Shown one piece after another: positions 6,566-14,772 of a stretch of DNA of 51,760 nucleotides. Where the stretch lies: NCBI GenBank assembly GCA_002342035.1, contig DDPE01000016.1:1-51760 (forward strand), in the 5' to 3' direction. Each line of letters opens with the position of its first letter. Position 1 is the stretch's first letter. The stretch comes from Asticcacaulis sp. UBA2476 (GTDB lineage: Bacteria; Pseudomonadota; Alphaproteobacteria; Caulobacterales; Caulobacteraceae). The notes below the pieces were generated by a model, which saw only the letters and a program-made list of their open reading frames with translations, did no database searches and was not told the DNA's origin. Made by a program: the position numbers and the translations under genes.

Positions 6566-9551
6566 GTAATTTGTCCCAATAGGCAACGGCGTCGGCATCA
6601 CGGTGCGACAGGTCGGGGTAGCGCGGATCAGTGCCGACTTCAGGCAGGATGCGCCATGAGCGCTGGCACTTTTGGCCGTGGGCCAGCAGCACCACCACGC
6701 TGACGTCTTTGACCTCCTCAAGGCGGAAGGCATGCTCCGGCCCCATTGAGTTGGACAAAACCGCCTGAGAGGTGCGGAACACCTCAGATGCGTCAATGCC
6801 GTCAAAGGCGGCCATCAGCACGTCATTATCAATATAGACATGCGGCGCGGCCTCTAACGCAGCCCCGATGACCTTTTCACGGCGTTTTTCTTCGAGTGCT
6901 CCGGTGACGACATCCAGCACATGCTCGATCTTTTCCCAGCGCGCGGCCTCGGCCTCATTGTGCCATTCGGCCGGGACGGGGCTAAGCGTACGGAAGACGT
7001 TTTCCGACGCATCGGGGTATCGGTACGACCACGCTTCTTCGGTGGTGAAGCTCATGATCGGCCCCAGCCACGCGGTCAGGCGCTCAAACAGGATATTGAG
7101 CACGGTGCGGGTGGCGCGGCGTTTCACGCTGTCGGGGCGGTCGCAATAGAGGCAATCCTTGCGGATATCGAAATAGAGCGCCGACAAGGTTTGTGAGGCG
7201 AAATCCGCCACCGGACGGATAACACCGGCGAAATCATAGACATTATAAGCTTCACGCACCTGCGCATCCAGCGCGTGAACGCGGTGCAGGATATAGCGTT
7301 CCAGTGACGGCATGTCCTTATAGGCGACCTGTTCGGCATCGCTATAGCCGTTGAGCGCGCCCAGCAGATAGCGGATCGAATTACGCAGCTTACGATAGGC
7401 ATCGATCGTGGTTTGTAGTATCTGTTTACCGATGCGCAGGTCTTCGGAATAGTCGCTGAGGGCGACCCACAGGCGCAGGATTTCGACACCGGATTCCTTA
7501 GCCACGTCCTGGGGGCTGACGACATTGCCCTTGGACTTTGACATCTTCTCGCCCTGTTCATCGAGGACGAAACCGTGGGTCAGGACGCCTTTGAACGGGG
7601 CATGGCCGCGGGTGCCGCACGATTCCAGCAGGGACGACTGGAACCAGCCGCGATGCTGATCCGAGCCTTCGAGATAGAGATCGGCAGGGCTGCGCGTGTT
7701 TTCGCGGCCCTCCAGCGTAAAGGCGTGGGTCGAGCCGGAATCGAACCACACGTCCAGAATATCGGTGATCTTTTCATAGTCGTCCGGATTATAGCCGTTA
7801 CCCAGAAACTCGGCGTCGGGCAGGGTAAACCAGGCATCGGCCCCGCCGTCGCGGATACGGTCGATGATGCGCTTATTGACGGCTTCGTCGCGCAGCGGCT
7901 CACCCGTCGATTTATTGACGTACATGGCCAGCGGCGTGCCCCAGTTGCGCTGACGGCTGATCAGCCAGTCCGGGCGGGTCTCGACCATTGAGCGGATACG
8001 GTTCTTGCCCTGCGCGGGATAGAAGGCGGTTTGGTCGATGGCTTTAAGGGCAGTATCCCTAAGCCCCCCGTCCATTCTTATAAACCACTGGGGCGTATTG
8101 CGGAAGATGACCGGAGCCTTCGAGCGCCATGAGTGCGGGTAAGAGTGCTCGACCCGACCGCGCGCCAATAGGTTGCCAGCTTCGATCAGCTTTTCCATGA
8201 CGACCTTATTGGCGTCACCGAACTTACCGGCCTTCTTGCCCTCGGTTTCCAGCACCTTAAGGCCCGCAAACAGCGGCACATGCGGATAATAGGCGCCGTC
8301 GGGATCAACCGTGTCCGGGATAGAATCGAGGCTGTAGCCCGACTTCAACCAGACCAGATAGTCGTCTGCGCCGTGACCGGGCGCTGTATGCACAAAGCCC
8401 GTACCGGCATCATCGGTAACGTGATCACCGGCCAGCATAGGCACGTCAAAGCCGTAGCCTTCATCCAGCGCCGCGAGCGGGTGGGAGAGGGTTAGGCCGT
8501 CTAAGATTTTATCTTGGACTTGGTTCAACCTTGTGTGAGCAATTACGTTACCTGCTTTCAAGACTTGCTCAGCGAGATTGTCCGCAATGATCAGGCGATC
8601 ACCTTCTTTTGCCCACGGCGCGAAGCCCAAAGTCTCTTCAGACGCCACACCGACAACTAAATATAATCCGTATGAAATTTTTGGATTAAAGCTGACGGCT
8701 CTGTTCGCAGGAATTGTCCAAGGTGTAGTCGTCCAGATGACCACGGATGCCCCTAGGGGGTGAGGTAGGGCTTCGACGTTATTTGCATAGGTAGGGTCTG
8801 CGGCCAGATATTCGTCGAGGGTATGCGCGCCATCATTGAACTTAGCGGTTTTCACCGGGAACTTTACCCACACGGTCGGGCTGACATGATCGGCATATTC
8901 GACCTCGGCATCGGCAAGGGCGGTGCGTTCGACCGGCGACCACATGACCGGCTTTGAGCCGCGATAAAGTTGACCCGACATCATAAATTTGTGGAATTCT
9001 TCGGTCACCTTGGCTTCGGTGTCGAAGTCCATGGTGGCATAGCGGTTATCCCAGTCGCCTAAGCCCCCCAGACGCTTGAACTCTTCGCGCTGAATGTCGA
9101 TCCATTTGGCGGCATATTCGCGGCAGGCTTTGCGGAACTCAGCGGCGGGGACATCACCTTTTTTGCGGCCCTTGGCGCGAAATTCTTCTTCGATCTTCCA
9201 CTCGATCGGCAGACCATGACAGTCCCAGCCGGGTACGTAATCAACGTCATAGCCCATCAGGAACTTCGAGCGGACGACAAAATCTTTCAGCAGCTTATTG
9301 AGCGCGTGACCGATGTGAATATTGCCGTTGGCATAGGGCGGGCCGTCGTGCATGACAAACAAAGGCGCATTCTTGGCCTGACGGGCCTTGCGCACTTCGT
9401 TATAGAGGTCAGCCTCGGCCCATTTTTTGAGCATCTCCGGCTCGGCCTTGGGCAGGCCGCCGCGCATCGGAAAATCGGTTTCGGGCAGGAACACCGTTTC
9501 GCGGTAGTCGCGTGCAGTTTGTTCGGTGGTGGTGTCAGTTTCGGAAGCCAT
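6558..9551 (-). CDS. ileS: Isoleucyl-tRNA synthetase
   Basis: Class I aminoacyl-tRNA synthetase charging tRNA-Ile, with an editing domain (CP1) against Val. 997 residues. The HIGH box appears as GNIHIGH near residue 80 and the KMSKS loop as GEKMSKSKGN. The C-terminal region keeps only the first cysteine (QKCQRSW) of the zinc finger known from E. coli IleRS; the other three ligand positions are absent. About 8490-8770, within the editing-domain coding region, is noticeably AT-rich compared with the rest of the gene, with codon use to match. No strong Shine-Dalgarno is visible before the ATG. lspA overlaps its 3' end. Confidence 0.97.
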   Translation of the reverse strand: MASETDTTTEQTARDYRETVFLPETDFPMRGGLPKAEPEMLKKWAEADLYNEVRKARQAKNAPLFVMHDGPPYANGNIHIGHALNKLLKDFVVRSKFLMGYDVDYVPGWDCHGLPIEWKIEEEFRAKGRKKGDVPAAEFRKACREYAAKWIDIQREEFKRLGGLGDWDNRYATMDFDTEAKVTEEFHKFMMSGQLYRGSKPVMWSPVERTALADAEVEYADHVSPTVWVKFPVKTAKFNDGAHTLDEYLAADPTYANNVEALPHPLGASVVIWTTTPWTIPANRAVSFNPKISYGLYLVVGVASEETLGFAPWAKEGDRLIIADNLAEQVLKAGNVIAHTRLNQVQDKILDGLTLSHPLAALDEGYGFDVPMLAGDHVTDDAGTGFVHTAPGHGADDYLVWLKSGYSLDSIPDTVDPDGAYYPHVPLFAGLKVLETEGKKAGKFGDANKVVMEKLIEAGNLLARGRVEHSYPHSWRSKAPVIFRNTPQWFIRMDGGLRDTALKAIDQTAFYPAQGKNRIRSMVETRPDWLISRQRNWGTPLAMYVNKSTGEPLRDEAVNKRIIDRIRDGGADAWFTLPDAEFLGNGYNPDDYEKITDILDVWFDSGSTHAFTLEGRENTRSPADLYLEGSDQHRGWFQSSLLESCGTRGHAPFKGVLTHGFVLDEQGEKMSKSKGNVVSPQDVAKESGVEILRLWVALSDYSEDLRIGKQILQTTIDAYRKLRNSIRYLLGALNGYSDAEQVAYKDMPSLERYILHRVHALDAQVREAYNVYDFAGVIRPVADFASQTLSALYFDIRKDCLYCDRPDSVKRRATRTVLNILFERLTAWLGPIMSFTTEEAWSYRYPDASENVFRTLSPVPAEWHNEAEAARWEKIEHVLDVVTGALEEKRREKVIGAALEAAPHVYIDNDVLMAAFDGIDASEVFRTSQAVLSNSMGPEHAFRLEEVKDVSVVVLLAHGQKCQRSWRILPEVGTDPRYPDLSHRDADAVAYWDKLHG

Positions 9552-9701
9552 TGGGGTAATCTCATCAGGCCGGGTTACGCGGGCACACAGGGCATCGCAC
9601 CGGCAAAAAACATGGCCTCAGCGTTTATCAGAGCGAACTTTGATTGCCTAGCGCTTTTGGGCGTGTCATTCGACTTTTGGGACATGCTGAAAGGGGCGGG
9701 G

Positions 9702-10106
9702 ATGCCAGACAAGAAAGCACTATCTTGGCCAAGATTTGTCGTGGGGCTTTTTTTATCACCGCTTTTGTGGGTGATTGAGTTCTACGTGGTTCCGCACGAC
9801 GAGCTTTTGGCTGGCGGACAACTCCTATTTTACATTGCCGGAATTATATGGCTGATTGTCGTGTTACTTTTGACCAAAGCCATTGGTCTGGCGCGTAAGC
9901 AAAAAATGTCGGCAACAGTTCTTATGTTGGTCTCGATAGGGCTCTCAATTCCGATAATGCTTAATCCGGCTAATAAAGGCCCTGGCATACCTGACTTCCA
10001 AATATTGGGCTTAGTCGTGCCTGACATGCTCATCTTACCAATCTTAAGCCTATCGACCGCCTTGGTATTCGCACTGATAGCCGGGCTGAGATGGCGCGCC
10101 AAATGA
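9702..10106 (+). CDS. Hypothetical four-helix membrane protein
   Basis: 134 residues, not recognised. Roughly four hydrophobic segments are visible, at about residues 11-29, 36-58, 67-84 and 98-128, with a KKALSWPR N-terminus and a GLRWRAK C-terminus. The ATG at 9702 follows a purine-rich AAGGGGCGGGG; an in-frame ATG at 9684 is an alternative. It is the only plus-strand gene between ileS and ribF, and its base composition is lower in GC than its neighbours, which hints at later arrival. It could be a small inner-membrane protein of the DUF type; no function can be assigned. Confidence 0.6.
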   Translation: MPDKKALSWPRFVVGLFLSPLLWVIEFYVVPHDELLAGGQLLFYIAGIIWLIVVLLLTKAIGLARKQKMSATVLMLVSIGLSIPIMLNPANKGPGIPDFQILGLVVPDMLILPILSLSTALVFALIAGLRWRAK

Positions 10107-10474
10107 GGCGCAGTCTTGTCGCGGTGCAAAAATCGCACTGATCACAAGCCACCACATGGCGGCACAAAACGCGATGATGCTCAAAAACCCATAGCCTCTG
10201 ATCGACATGGCTTTTGCCTTTTTATGTTCCGAACCCTGTACTTTATGAACCTACTCTCTCATGAGGCGATTATACCGTCTATCGGGTATCGGCATATTCA
10301 CCCCATTTGAGGTATATAGTTAGGCATAAGGGTGTGGATAAAAAAGGGCGAAACCCGTTAGCTATAACGAAAGTGATAACTGATCACCGCTATGTTATTA
10401 GGTCGTGTAGTCTGTAACGACAGCTCAAACTCAAGCTGAGTCTGCTAAGGCTGTGTTCGCAGGTGCGGCATCAA
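10107..10474. other. Intergenic region, no gene recognised
   Basis: 368 nt between the convergent ends of the membrane protein gene and ribF. Moderately AT-rich. Only short open frames without recognisable products. A weak GGG-CGAAA-CCC hairpin near 10347 next to an A-run is too short to call a terminator. No tRNA-like fold seen. Confidence 0.5.
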
Positions 10475-11512
10475 CTACTTAGGCGGGTGCGCATTTAGCC
10501 AGTTCTTTGCCTGATCTGTGTCGGCCGCGATTTGCGCCTTAAGTTCATCCAGCGATGAGAACTTCATATCCGGGCGCAGATAGTGCAGCAGCTCGACCTC
10601 AATCGTCTCGCCGTACACCTCATGGTGCAGGTCAAACACATAGGTCTCGAACCGTTCGCTCAAACCCTCAGCAATCGTCGGGCGGCGGCCCAGATTGGTG
10701 ACCGAGCCCAACACCCGCCCATCCTCAAAGCGGGTGCGGGTGACATAGACGCCGTATTTCGGCCGGACATAATCGCCCAAATCTACATTCAGGGTCGGAA
10801 AACCGAGCGTGCGGCCGATCTGATCGCCCTTAACGACCGTGCCCATATAGGCCTGCGGGTGGCCGAGTATCGCCGTGGCGCGTTCAAAATCACCTGTCTG
10901 CAAAGCCTCACGCACGGCAGACGACGACAGTTTGTTACCGTCGGCGTCGTCCTGACGATCCAGAATGGTGGTCGTAAAGCTAAATTTCTGGCCAAAAGCG
11001 ACCAGATCGGCGGCCTGACCCGCCGGTTGGTTCGGGCCGCGCTTGCCGAAGCTAAAATCGAACCCGGCACTGACGTGGGAGGCGCGTAACTGCTCACTCA
11101 GGATAATGCGCGCAAAGTCCTCAGCGCTCAAAGCCTGCAGGTTCGCATCGAAATCGCAGATCAGGGCGTAGTCCGCCCCCAGCGCTTCATAGGCGCGAAG
11201 CTGCTGCGGGACATGCATCAGGCGGAACGGTTCGGCGTCAATGCCTCTGAGGTTTTGAAAATACTGCTGCGGGTGCGGATCGAAGCTGATGACCGCACTT
11301 TTGTGGCCGCGGACATGGGCGGTCTCGGTCGCCGCTGCAATCACACTGTGGTGGCCTTCGTGGACGCCGTCAAAGCTGCCGATCGCTACACACAGGTGAG
11401 GCGGGATGCCCTCACCATGCGCGGGTTCGTTGATGGCATAGGCCTCAAGCTTACCCTCCGCGGTCAGCCGCAGGTGAAAGGCTTTGATATGATGGGCGGT
11501 GAACGGGGACAC
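10475..11512 (-). CDS. ribF: Bifunctional riboflavin kinase / FAD synthetase
   Basis: Makes FMN from riboflavin and ATP, then FAD from FMN and ATP. 345 residues. The N-terminal nucleotidyltransferase part has VAIGSFDGVHEGHH (about residues 42-55) and a KLSSSAVREAL motif. The C-terminal riboflavin kinase part has GRTLGFPTLNV and the SVTNLGRRPT motif. The reading frame begins at a GTG (11510-11512), two bases after the stop of the MaoC-like gene; the first 35 residues are less conserved, so an internal start is possible. Co-transcribed with the MaoC-like gene by position. Confidence 0.94.
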   Translation of the reverse strand: MSPFTAHHIKAFHLRLTAEGKLEAYAINEPAHGEGIPPHLCVAIGSFDGVHEGHHSVIAAATETAHVRGHKSAVISFDPHPQQYFQNLRGIDAEPFRLMHVPQQLRAYEALGADYALICDFDANLQALSAEDFARIILSEQLRASHVSAGFDFSFGKRGPNQPAGQAADLVAFGQKFSFTTTILDRQDDADGNKLSSSAVREALQTGDFERATAILGHPQAYMGTVVKGDQIGRTLGFPTLNVDLGDYVRPKYGVYVTRTRFEDGRVLGSVTNLGRRPTIAEGLSERFETYVFDLHHEVYGETIEVELLHYLRPDMKFSSLDELKAQIAADTDQAKNWLNAHPPK

Positions 11513-11514
11513 GA

Positions 11515-11955
11515 TTATACTGTGACCGGCTTTTTCGGCGCGAGAACTTCGGCCACGCCGTCGACAAAGACCTTGCCGCGCACCCTGACCGTGGTTTGAA
11601 GCTGGACGTGGGCGGTTTTCAGGTTGATGTCCTTGACGCGAATGTGGACGGTCGCCTCATCGCCCGGACGGATAGCGCGCTTAAAGCTCAAAGTTTGCCC
11701 CACATATATAGTGCCCCAGCCCGGCAGGCCGCCTGCAACCGTTGCCGAAATATAGGCCCCGGCCAGCATACCGTGGGCAACCTTACCCTTAAACGGCGAC
11801 GCGGCGGCATAGGCTTCATCGACATGGATCGGGTTATGATCGCCGGAGACTTCGGCAAAGGCGGCAATAGCGGCGTCCGTCACCTGAAAGGTGCGGGTAA
11901 TCTCCTGATCGATCATCAGGTCTTCGAGGTACACAGTGTGGGCGGAATCGGACAT
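11515..11955 (-). CDS. MaoC-like (R)-specific enoyl-CoA hydratase
   Basis: Hot-dog fold protein of 146 residues. The catalytic Asp-His motif is visible as SGDHNPIHVDEAYA near residues 37-50, followed by KVAHGMLAGAYIS, which is typical of PhaJ/MaoC-type hydratases acting on trans-2-enoyl-CoA. The physiological substrate cannot be read from sequence. The start at 11955 (MSDSAHTVYLEDL) is preferred over an upstream in-frame ATG because the family alignment begins there. It directly precedes ribF with a 2-nt gap. It is divergent from the cheY-like gene, with about 300 nt of AT-rich DNA between them that must hold both promoters. Confidence 0.9.
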   Translation of the reverse strand: MSDSAHTVYLEDLMIDQEITRTFQVTDAAIAAFAEVSGDHNPIHVDEAYAAASPFKGKVAHGMLAGAYISATVAGGLPGWGTIYVGQTLSFKRAIRPGDEATVHIRVKDINLKTAHVQLQTTVRVRGKVFVDGVAEVLAPKKPVTV

Positions 11956-12251
11956 GGTGGCTTTAAGTCGCTTAAAGAAATTAAGCGTCACCGTTATTAT
12001 GTGACGGTGCCAATTGCCAAATCTTTTTGCAGTTTCATCCTTGAAATTATGTCCCAAACTGACAAAAAATTTTTACACCTGTCCCAAAATTTCACCATAA
12101 TCGTGGTTAATTTAAGGTATATCATTGAATTTAAACAATAAATATAAAATCGGCTCTTAACCGAATTTTTGTCTGTCTTTGTCATGATGGCCCTGTCTTC
12201 AAATGAAGGGCGTCGCGTGTTGCGGGTCCAAAAAAATAGGTGGGGCTTTAC

Positions 12252-12638
12252 ATGGCCATCGATATGTCCATGCCGGTGCTGGTCGTAGATGACTACAAAA
12301 CCATGCTTCGGATCATTTCCAATCTGCTCAAGCAATTGGGCTTTGAAAATGTCGAAGAAGCTTCGGACGGCACCGAAGCACTCGATAAGATGAAAAAAGG
12401 CTCCTATGGTCTGGTCATTTCTGACTGGAACATGGAACCGATGACAGGCTACGAACTGCTGTTGAAGGTCCGCGCGGACGATTCGCTTAAGCGCACGCCT
12501 TTCATCATGGTTACGGCTGAATCCAAGACTGAAAACGTGATTGCGGCCAAAAAGGCCGGTGTGAACAACTATATCGTGAAACCGTTCAACGCCGCGACTT
12601 TGAAGCAAAAAATCACCGCCGTTCTTGGTGATTTCTAA
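12252..12638 (+). CDS. CheY-like single-domain response regulator
   Basis: 128 residues, a bare receiver domain. The acidic pair D13/D14 (VVDD), phosphoacceptor D58 (VISDWNMEP), switch threonine T88 (VTAE) and K110 (VKPF) are all present, so it should be phosphorylated and signal through a conformational switch, most likely to the flagellar motor. The ATG at 12252 is preferred over the in-frame GTG at 12240. It is 52 nt upstream of a CheZ-like gene, which suggests a dedicated regulator-phosphatase pair. This resembles the CheY/CheZ-like pair found outside the main che operon in Caulobacter relatives. Confidence 0.93.
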   Translation: MAIDMSMPVLVVDDYKTMLRIISNLLKQLGFENVEEASDGTEALDKMKKGSYGLVISDWNMEPMTGYELLLKVRADDSLKRTPFIMVTAESKTENVIAAKKAGVNNYIVKPFNAATLKQKITAVLGDF

Positions 12639-12690
12639 GCTTTAAACTGACTAACAGTAGCCTTAAACTAACATAATAACAGGTTCATCA

Positions 12691-13725
12691 ATGGCCCAGG
12701 CATCACATAAGGCAGAGACTGACATGGACGGGTTCGACCCCGCTCTGGTTCAGGAACTTGAGCCTAAGCTTATCAATCTGATGCAGCAATCCGAAGCGCT
12801 GGTCGCTTTGATGCGTGGCTTTTTCCAGCAGCTTGATAAGCGTCGCTCCGATGAGTTCAGAATCATCGCGGGCTATATCGCTAAGGCTAAGGAAGAGATC
12901 CGCGAACTGCGCCCGCATGATCTGTCGAACGACCGTATTCCGACGGCGGGGGCCGAACTTGAGGCCATCACCCGCGATACTGAAAACGCCACCCACACGA
13001 TCATGAACTGCGCCGAGGCCATGATGGGCTTTTCGGTTAAGGATTTTGGTGACGACCCCAAAGCCTATAAGGCGGCGGTCGATGATCAGGTCATGATGAT
13101 TTTTGAGGCGTGCAGCTTTCAGGACATCACGGGCCAGCGCGTCTCCAAGGTTGTCAATGTCTTAAAGCAGATCGAAGACCGCGTCACGCGCCTGGCCGAT
13201 AAGCTGGGCATCGAGGACAAGAGCGTTGAACTGACCGACCGTGAAAAGCGCGACCGTGACCTGCTGCTGAACGGTCCGGCCATCGGTGGGCCTGAAACCG
13301 GACAGGATTCGATTGATGCTCTGTTTGCCGGTGGTTTCGACAGCTTTGATGCGATTGAAGCGGCCCCTGCACCTGTGGTCGAGGCGCCAGAACCGGTAGC
13401 CCCTCCTGAACCTGTAGCTAAGGCACCGGAACCAGAGCCTGCGCCTAAACCCGAACCTAAACCCGAAATTAAGGTGGCACCTGCTCCGGCGCCCGTAGCG
13501 CCTGCGCCGGTGGCTCCAAAGCCAGCACCGGCACCTGTGGCCAAAGCGCCAGAGCCTAAGCCCGCACCTCAACCGGCTCCGGTACCCAAACCTGCCCCCG
13601 CCCCAGCCCCCGCGGCGGTCGCGGAAACCAATTCTCAGGACGATATCGACTCACTGTTCGACATGAGCCCCGAAGACCTGAACAAGACAAACTCACAGGA
13701 CGATATCGACGCCCTGTTTGATTAA
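12691..13725 (+). CDS. CheZ-family phosphatase-like protein with Pro/Ala tether and repeated CheY-docking motifs
   Basis: 344 residues. The helical N-terminal half (about 15-175) carries CSFQDITGQR at 141-150; Q144 matches the catalytic glutamine of CheZ that hydrolyses CheY-phosphate. Residues 222-312 are a low-complexity Ala/Pro/Glu/Lys tether. Three copies of a QDxIDxLF peptide are visible: GQDSIDALF at 204-212, NSQDDIDSLFD at 314-324, and NSQDDIDALFD at 334-344, the exact C-terminus. The motif resembles the CheY-binding peptides of FliM and of the CheZ C-terminus. The preceding gene encodes a CheY. Function as phosphatase of that CheY is inferred from family and context. Confidence 0.88.
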   Translation: MAQASHKAETDMDGFDPALVQELEPKLINLMQQSEALVALMRGFFQQLDKRRSDEFRIIAGYIAKAKEEIRELRPHDLSNDRIPTAGAELEAITRDTENATHTIMNCAEAMMGFSVKDFGDDPKAYKAAVDDQVMMIFEACSFQDITGQRVSKVVNVLKQIEDRVTRLADKLGIEDKSVELTDREKRDRDLLLNGPAIGGPETGQDSIDALFAGGFDSFDAIEAAPAPVVEAPEPVAPPEPVAKAPEPEPAPKPEPKPEIKVAPAPAPVAPAPVAPKPAPAPVAKAPEPKPAPQPAPVPKPAPAPAPAAVAETNSQDDIDSLFDMSPEDLNKTNSQDDIDALFD

Positions 13726-13768
13726 GCTAAACAAAGAATAATCAGACGAAGATCTGGTGATGGTGAAG

Positions 13769-13803
13769 AACCGGCCGCGAAATCCCCTCGCGGCCGGTTT
13801 TTT
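13769..13803 (+). terminator. Intrinsic terminator after the cheY/cheZ-like pair
   Basis: A perfect 12-bp stem, AACCGGCCGCGA with TCGCGGCCGGTT, around a 7-nt loop, ending in a run of T at 13798-13803. It lies about 45 nt after the CheZ-like stop codon and just before the end of the convergent HAD gene. Confidence 0.85.
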
Positions 13804-13808
13804 GTGAT

Positions 13809-14678
13809 TTAAGCGAGTTCAGCCGCCACATATTTAGCCTGGGCGTTCTGGGATTGCAGCACAGCGGTCAGAAGATGCGGATCAAGCTTGCCATCAGCGC
13901 CGGTGGCTTCGACCGCGTGAATACCGGCGGCGATAAACAGCAGATCAAGCCCTTGGGCATTGGCCCCCAGCACATCGGTCGGCAAACCATCACCAATCGC
14001 CAGAATGCGAGATTTATCAACGGCTTTGCCGGTCAGGTTTTCCAACGCGGCATAACACAGGTCATAGATCGGCGGGTAGGGCTTCCCGGCCATGATGGCC
14101 TCACCGCCGAGTGCCGTATAAAGATCGGCCAGCGATCCGGCGCACAGAATAATCTTATCGCCGCGCTGAACGATGCGGTCCGGGTTGGCGCAAATCAGCG
14201 GAATGCCGCGTTTGGCGGCGATAGCGAACGTGTCGCGGTATTGCTCAATCGTGTCGCTTTCATCGTTAAACAGCCCGGTGCAGGAGATAAACGCCGCCGT
14301 TTCCGGCGTGCCGCTGCGGTCAAGCTCAAGGCCGGTATAGAGATGGTCGTCGCGCTCAGGGCCGACAATCCAGGCGGAGCCGAGCGGAGCATATTGGCTT
14401 AGGAACGTGCGGGTGGCGTCACCGGACGAGACGATGGCGCTATAGGCATCCTCAAAAACGCCGAGTTCGGCCAATTGCGCGGCCAGCCCGTCATTGGGGC
14501 GCGGCGAATTGGAAATCAGCACCACCGGCCCAACCGTGGCCTTAAAGGTTTTCAGCGCGGCGTAGGCTGTCGGGAAATGCCATTTGCCGTTATGGATCAC
14601 CCCCCAGATATCGCAAAATACAGCGTCATATTTACTGGAAAGCGAGGCAAGGGACGTAATCAATTCAGGGGAGGGCAT
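13809..14678 (-). CDS. HAD-superfamily hydrolase, NagD-like (TIGR01459 type)
   Basis: 289 residues. The HAD motif I appears as FCDIWGVIHNG (residues 20-30), with the nucleophile in DxWG form as in the NagD-like/TIGR01459 group. Motif II is VLISNSPRP, a lysine lies in AGKPYPPIY and motif IV is ILAIGDGLPTDVLGA. It probably removes phosphate from a small cytosolic metabolite; the substrate is unknown. In many Alphaproteobacteria this family sits near ribF and ileS. Here the plus-strand cheY/cheZ pair separates it from ribF. Confidence 0.9.
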   Translation of the reverse strand: MPSPELITSLASLSSKYDAVFCDIWGVIHNGKWHFPTAYAALKTFKATVGPVVLISNSPRPNDGLAAQLAELGVFEDAYSAIVSSGDATRTFLSQYAPLGSAWIVGPERDDHLYTGLELDRSGTPETAAFISCTGLFNDESDTIEQYRDTFAIAAKRGIPLICANPDRIVQRGDKIILCAGSLADLYTALGGEAIMAGKPYPPIYDLCYAALENLTGKAVDKSRILAIGDGLPTDVLGANAQGLDLLFIAAGIHAVEATGADGKLDPHLLTAVLQSQNAQAKYVAAELA

Positions 14679-14772
14679 GGTCTATCCGCAAGTTACAGTG
14701 ACATATGAAGCAGGATGTTTCGCAGAAATTTCCGCAAGCTCCATTTATGGGTTAAGGGGGCTTGCCCCCTTA

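Noticed and set aside
6566..6805. Long N-terminal extension of LspA
   Set aside because: It is antisense-free but lies entirely within ileS in another frame and lacks signal-peptidase features.
10116..10310. Small plus-strand frame (64 codons)
   Set aside because: No ribosome-binding site, no recognisable domain, and composition like intergenic DNA.
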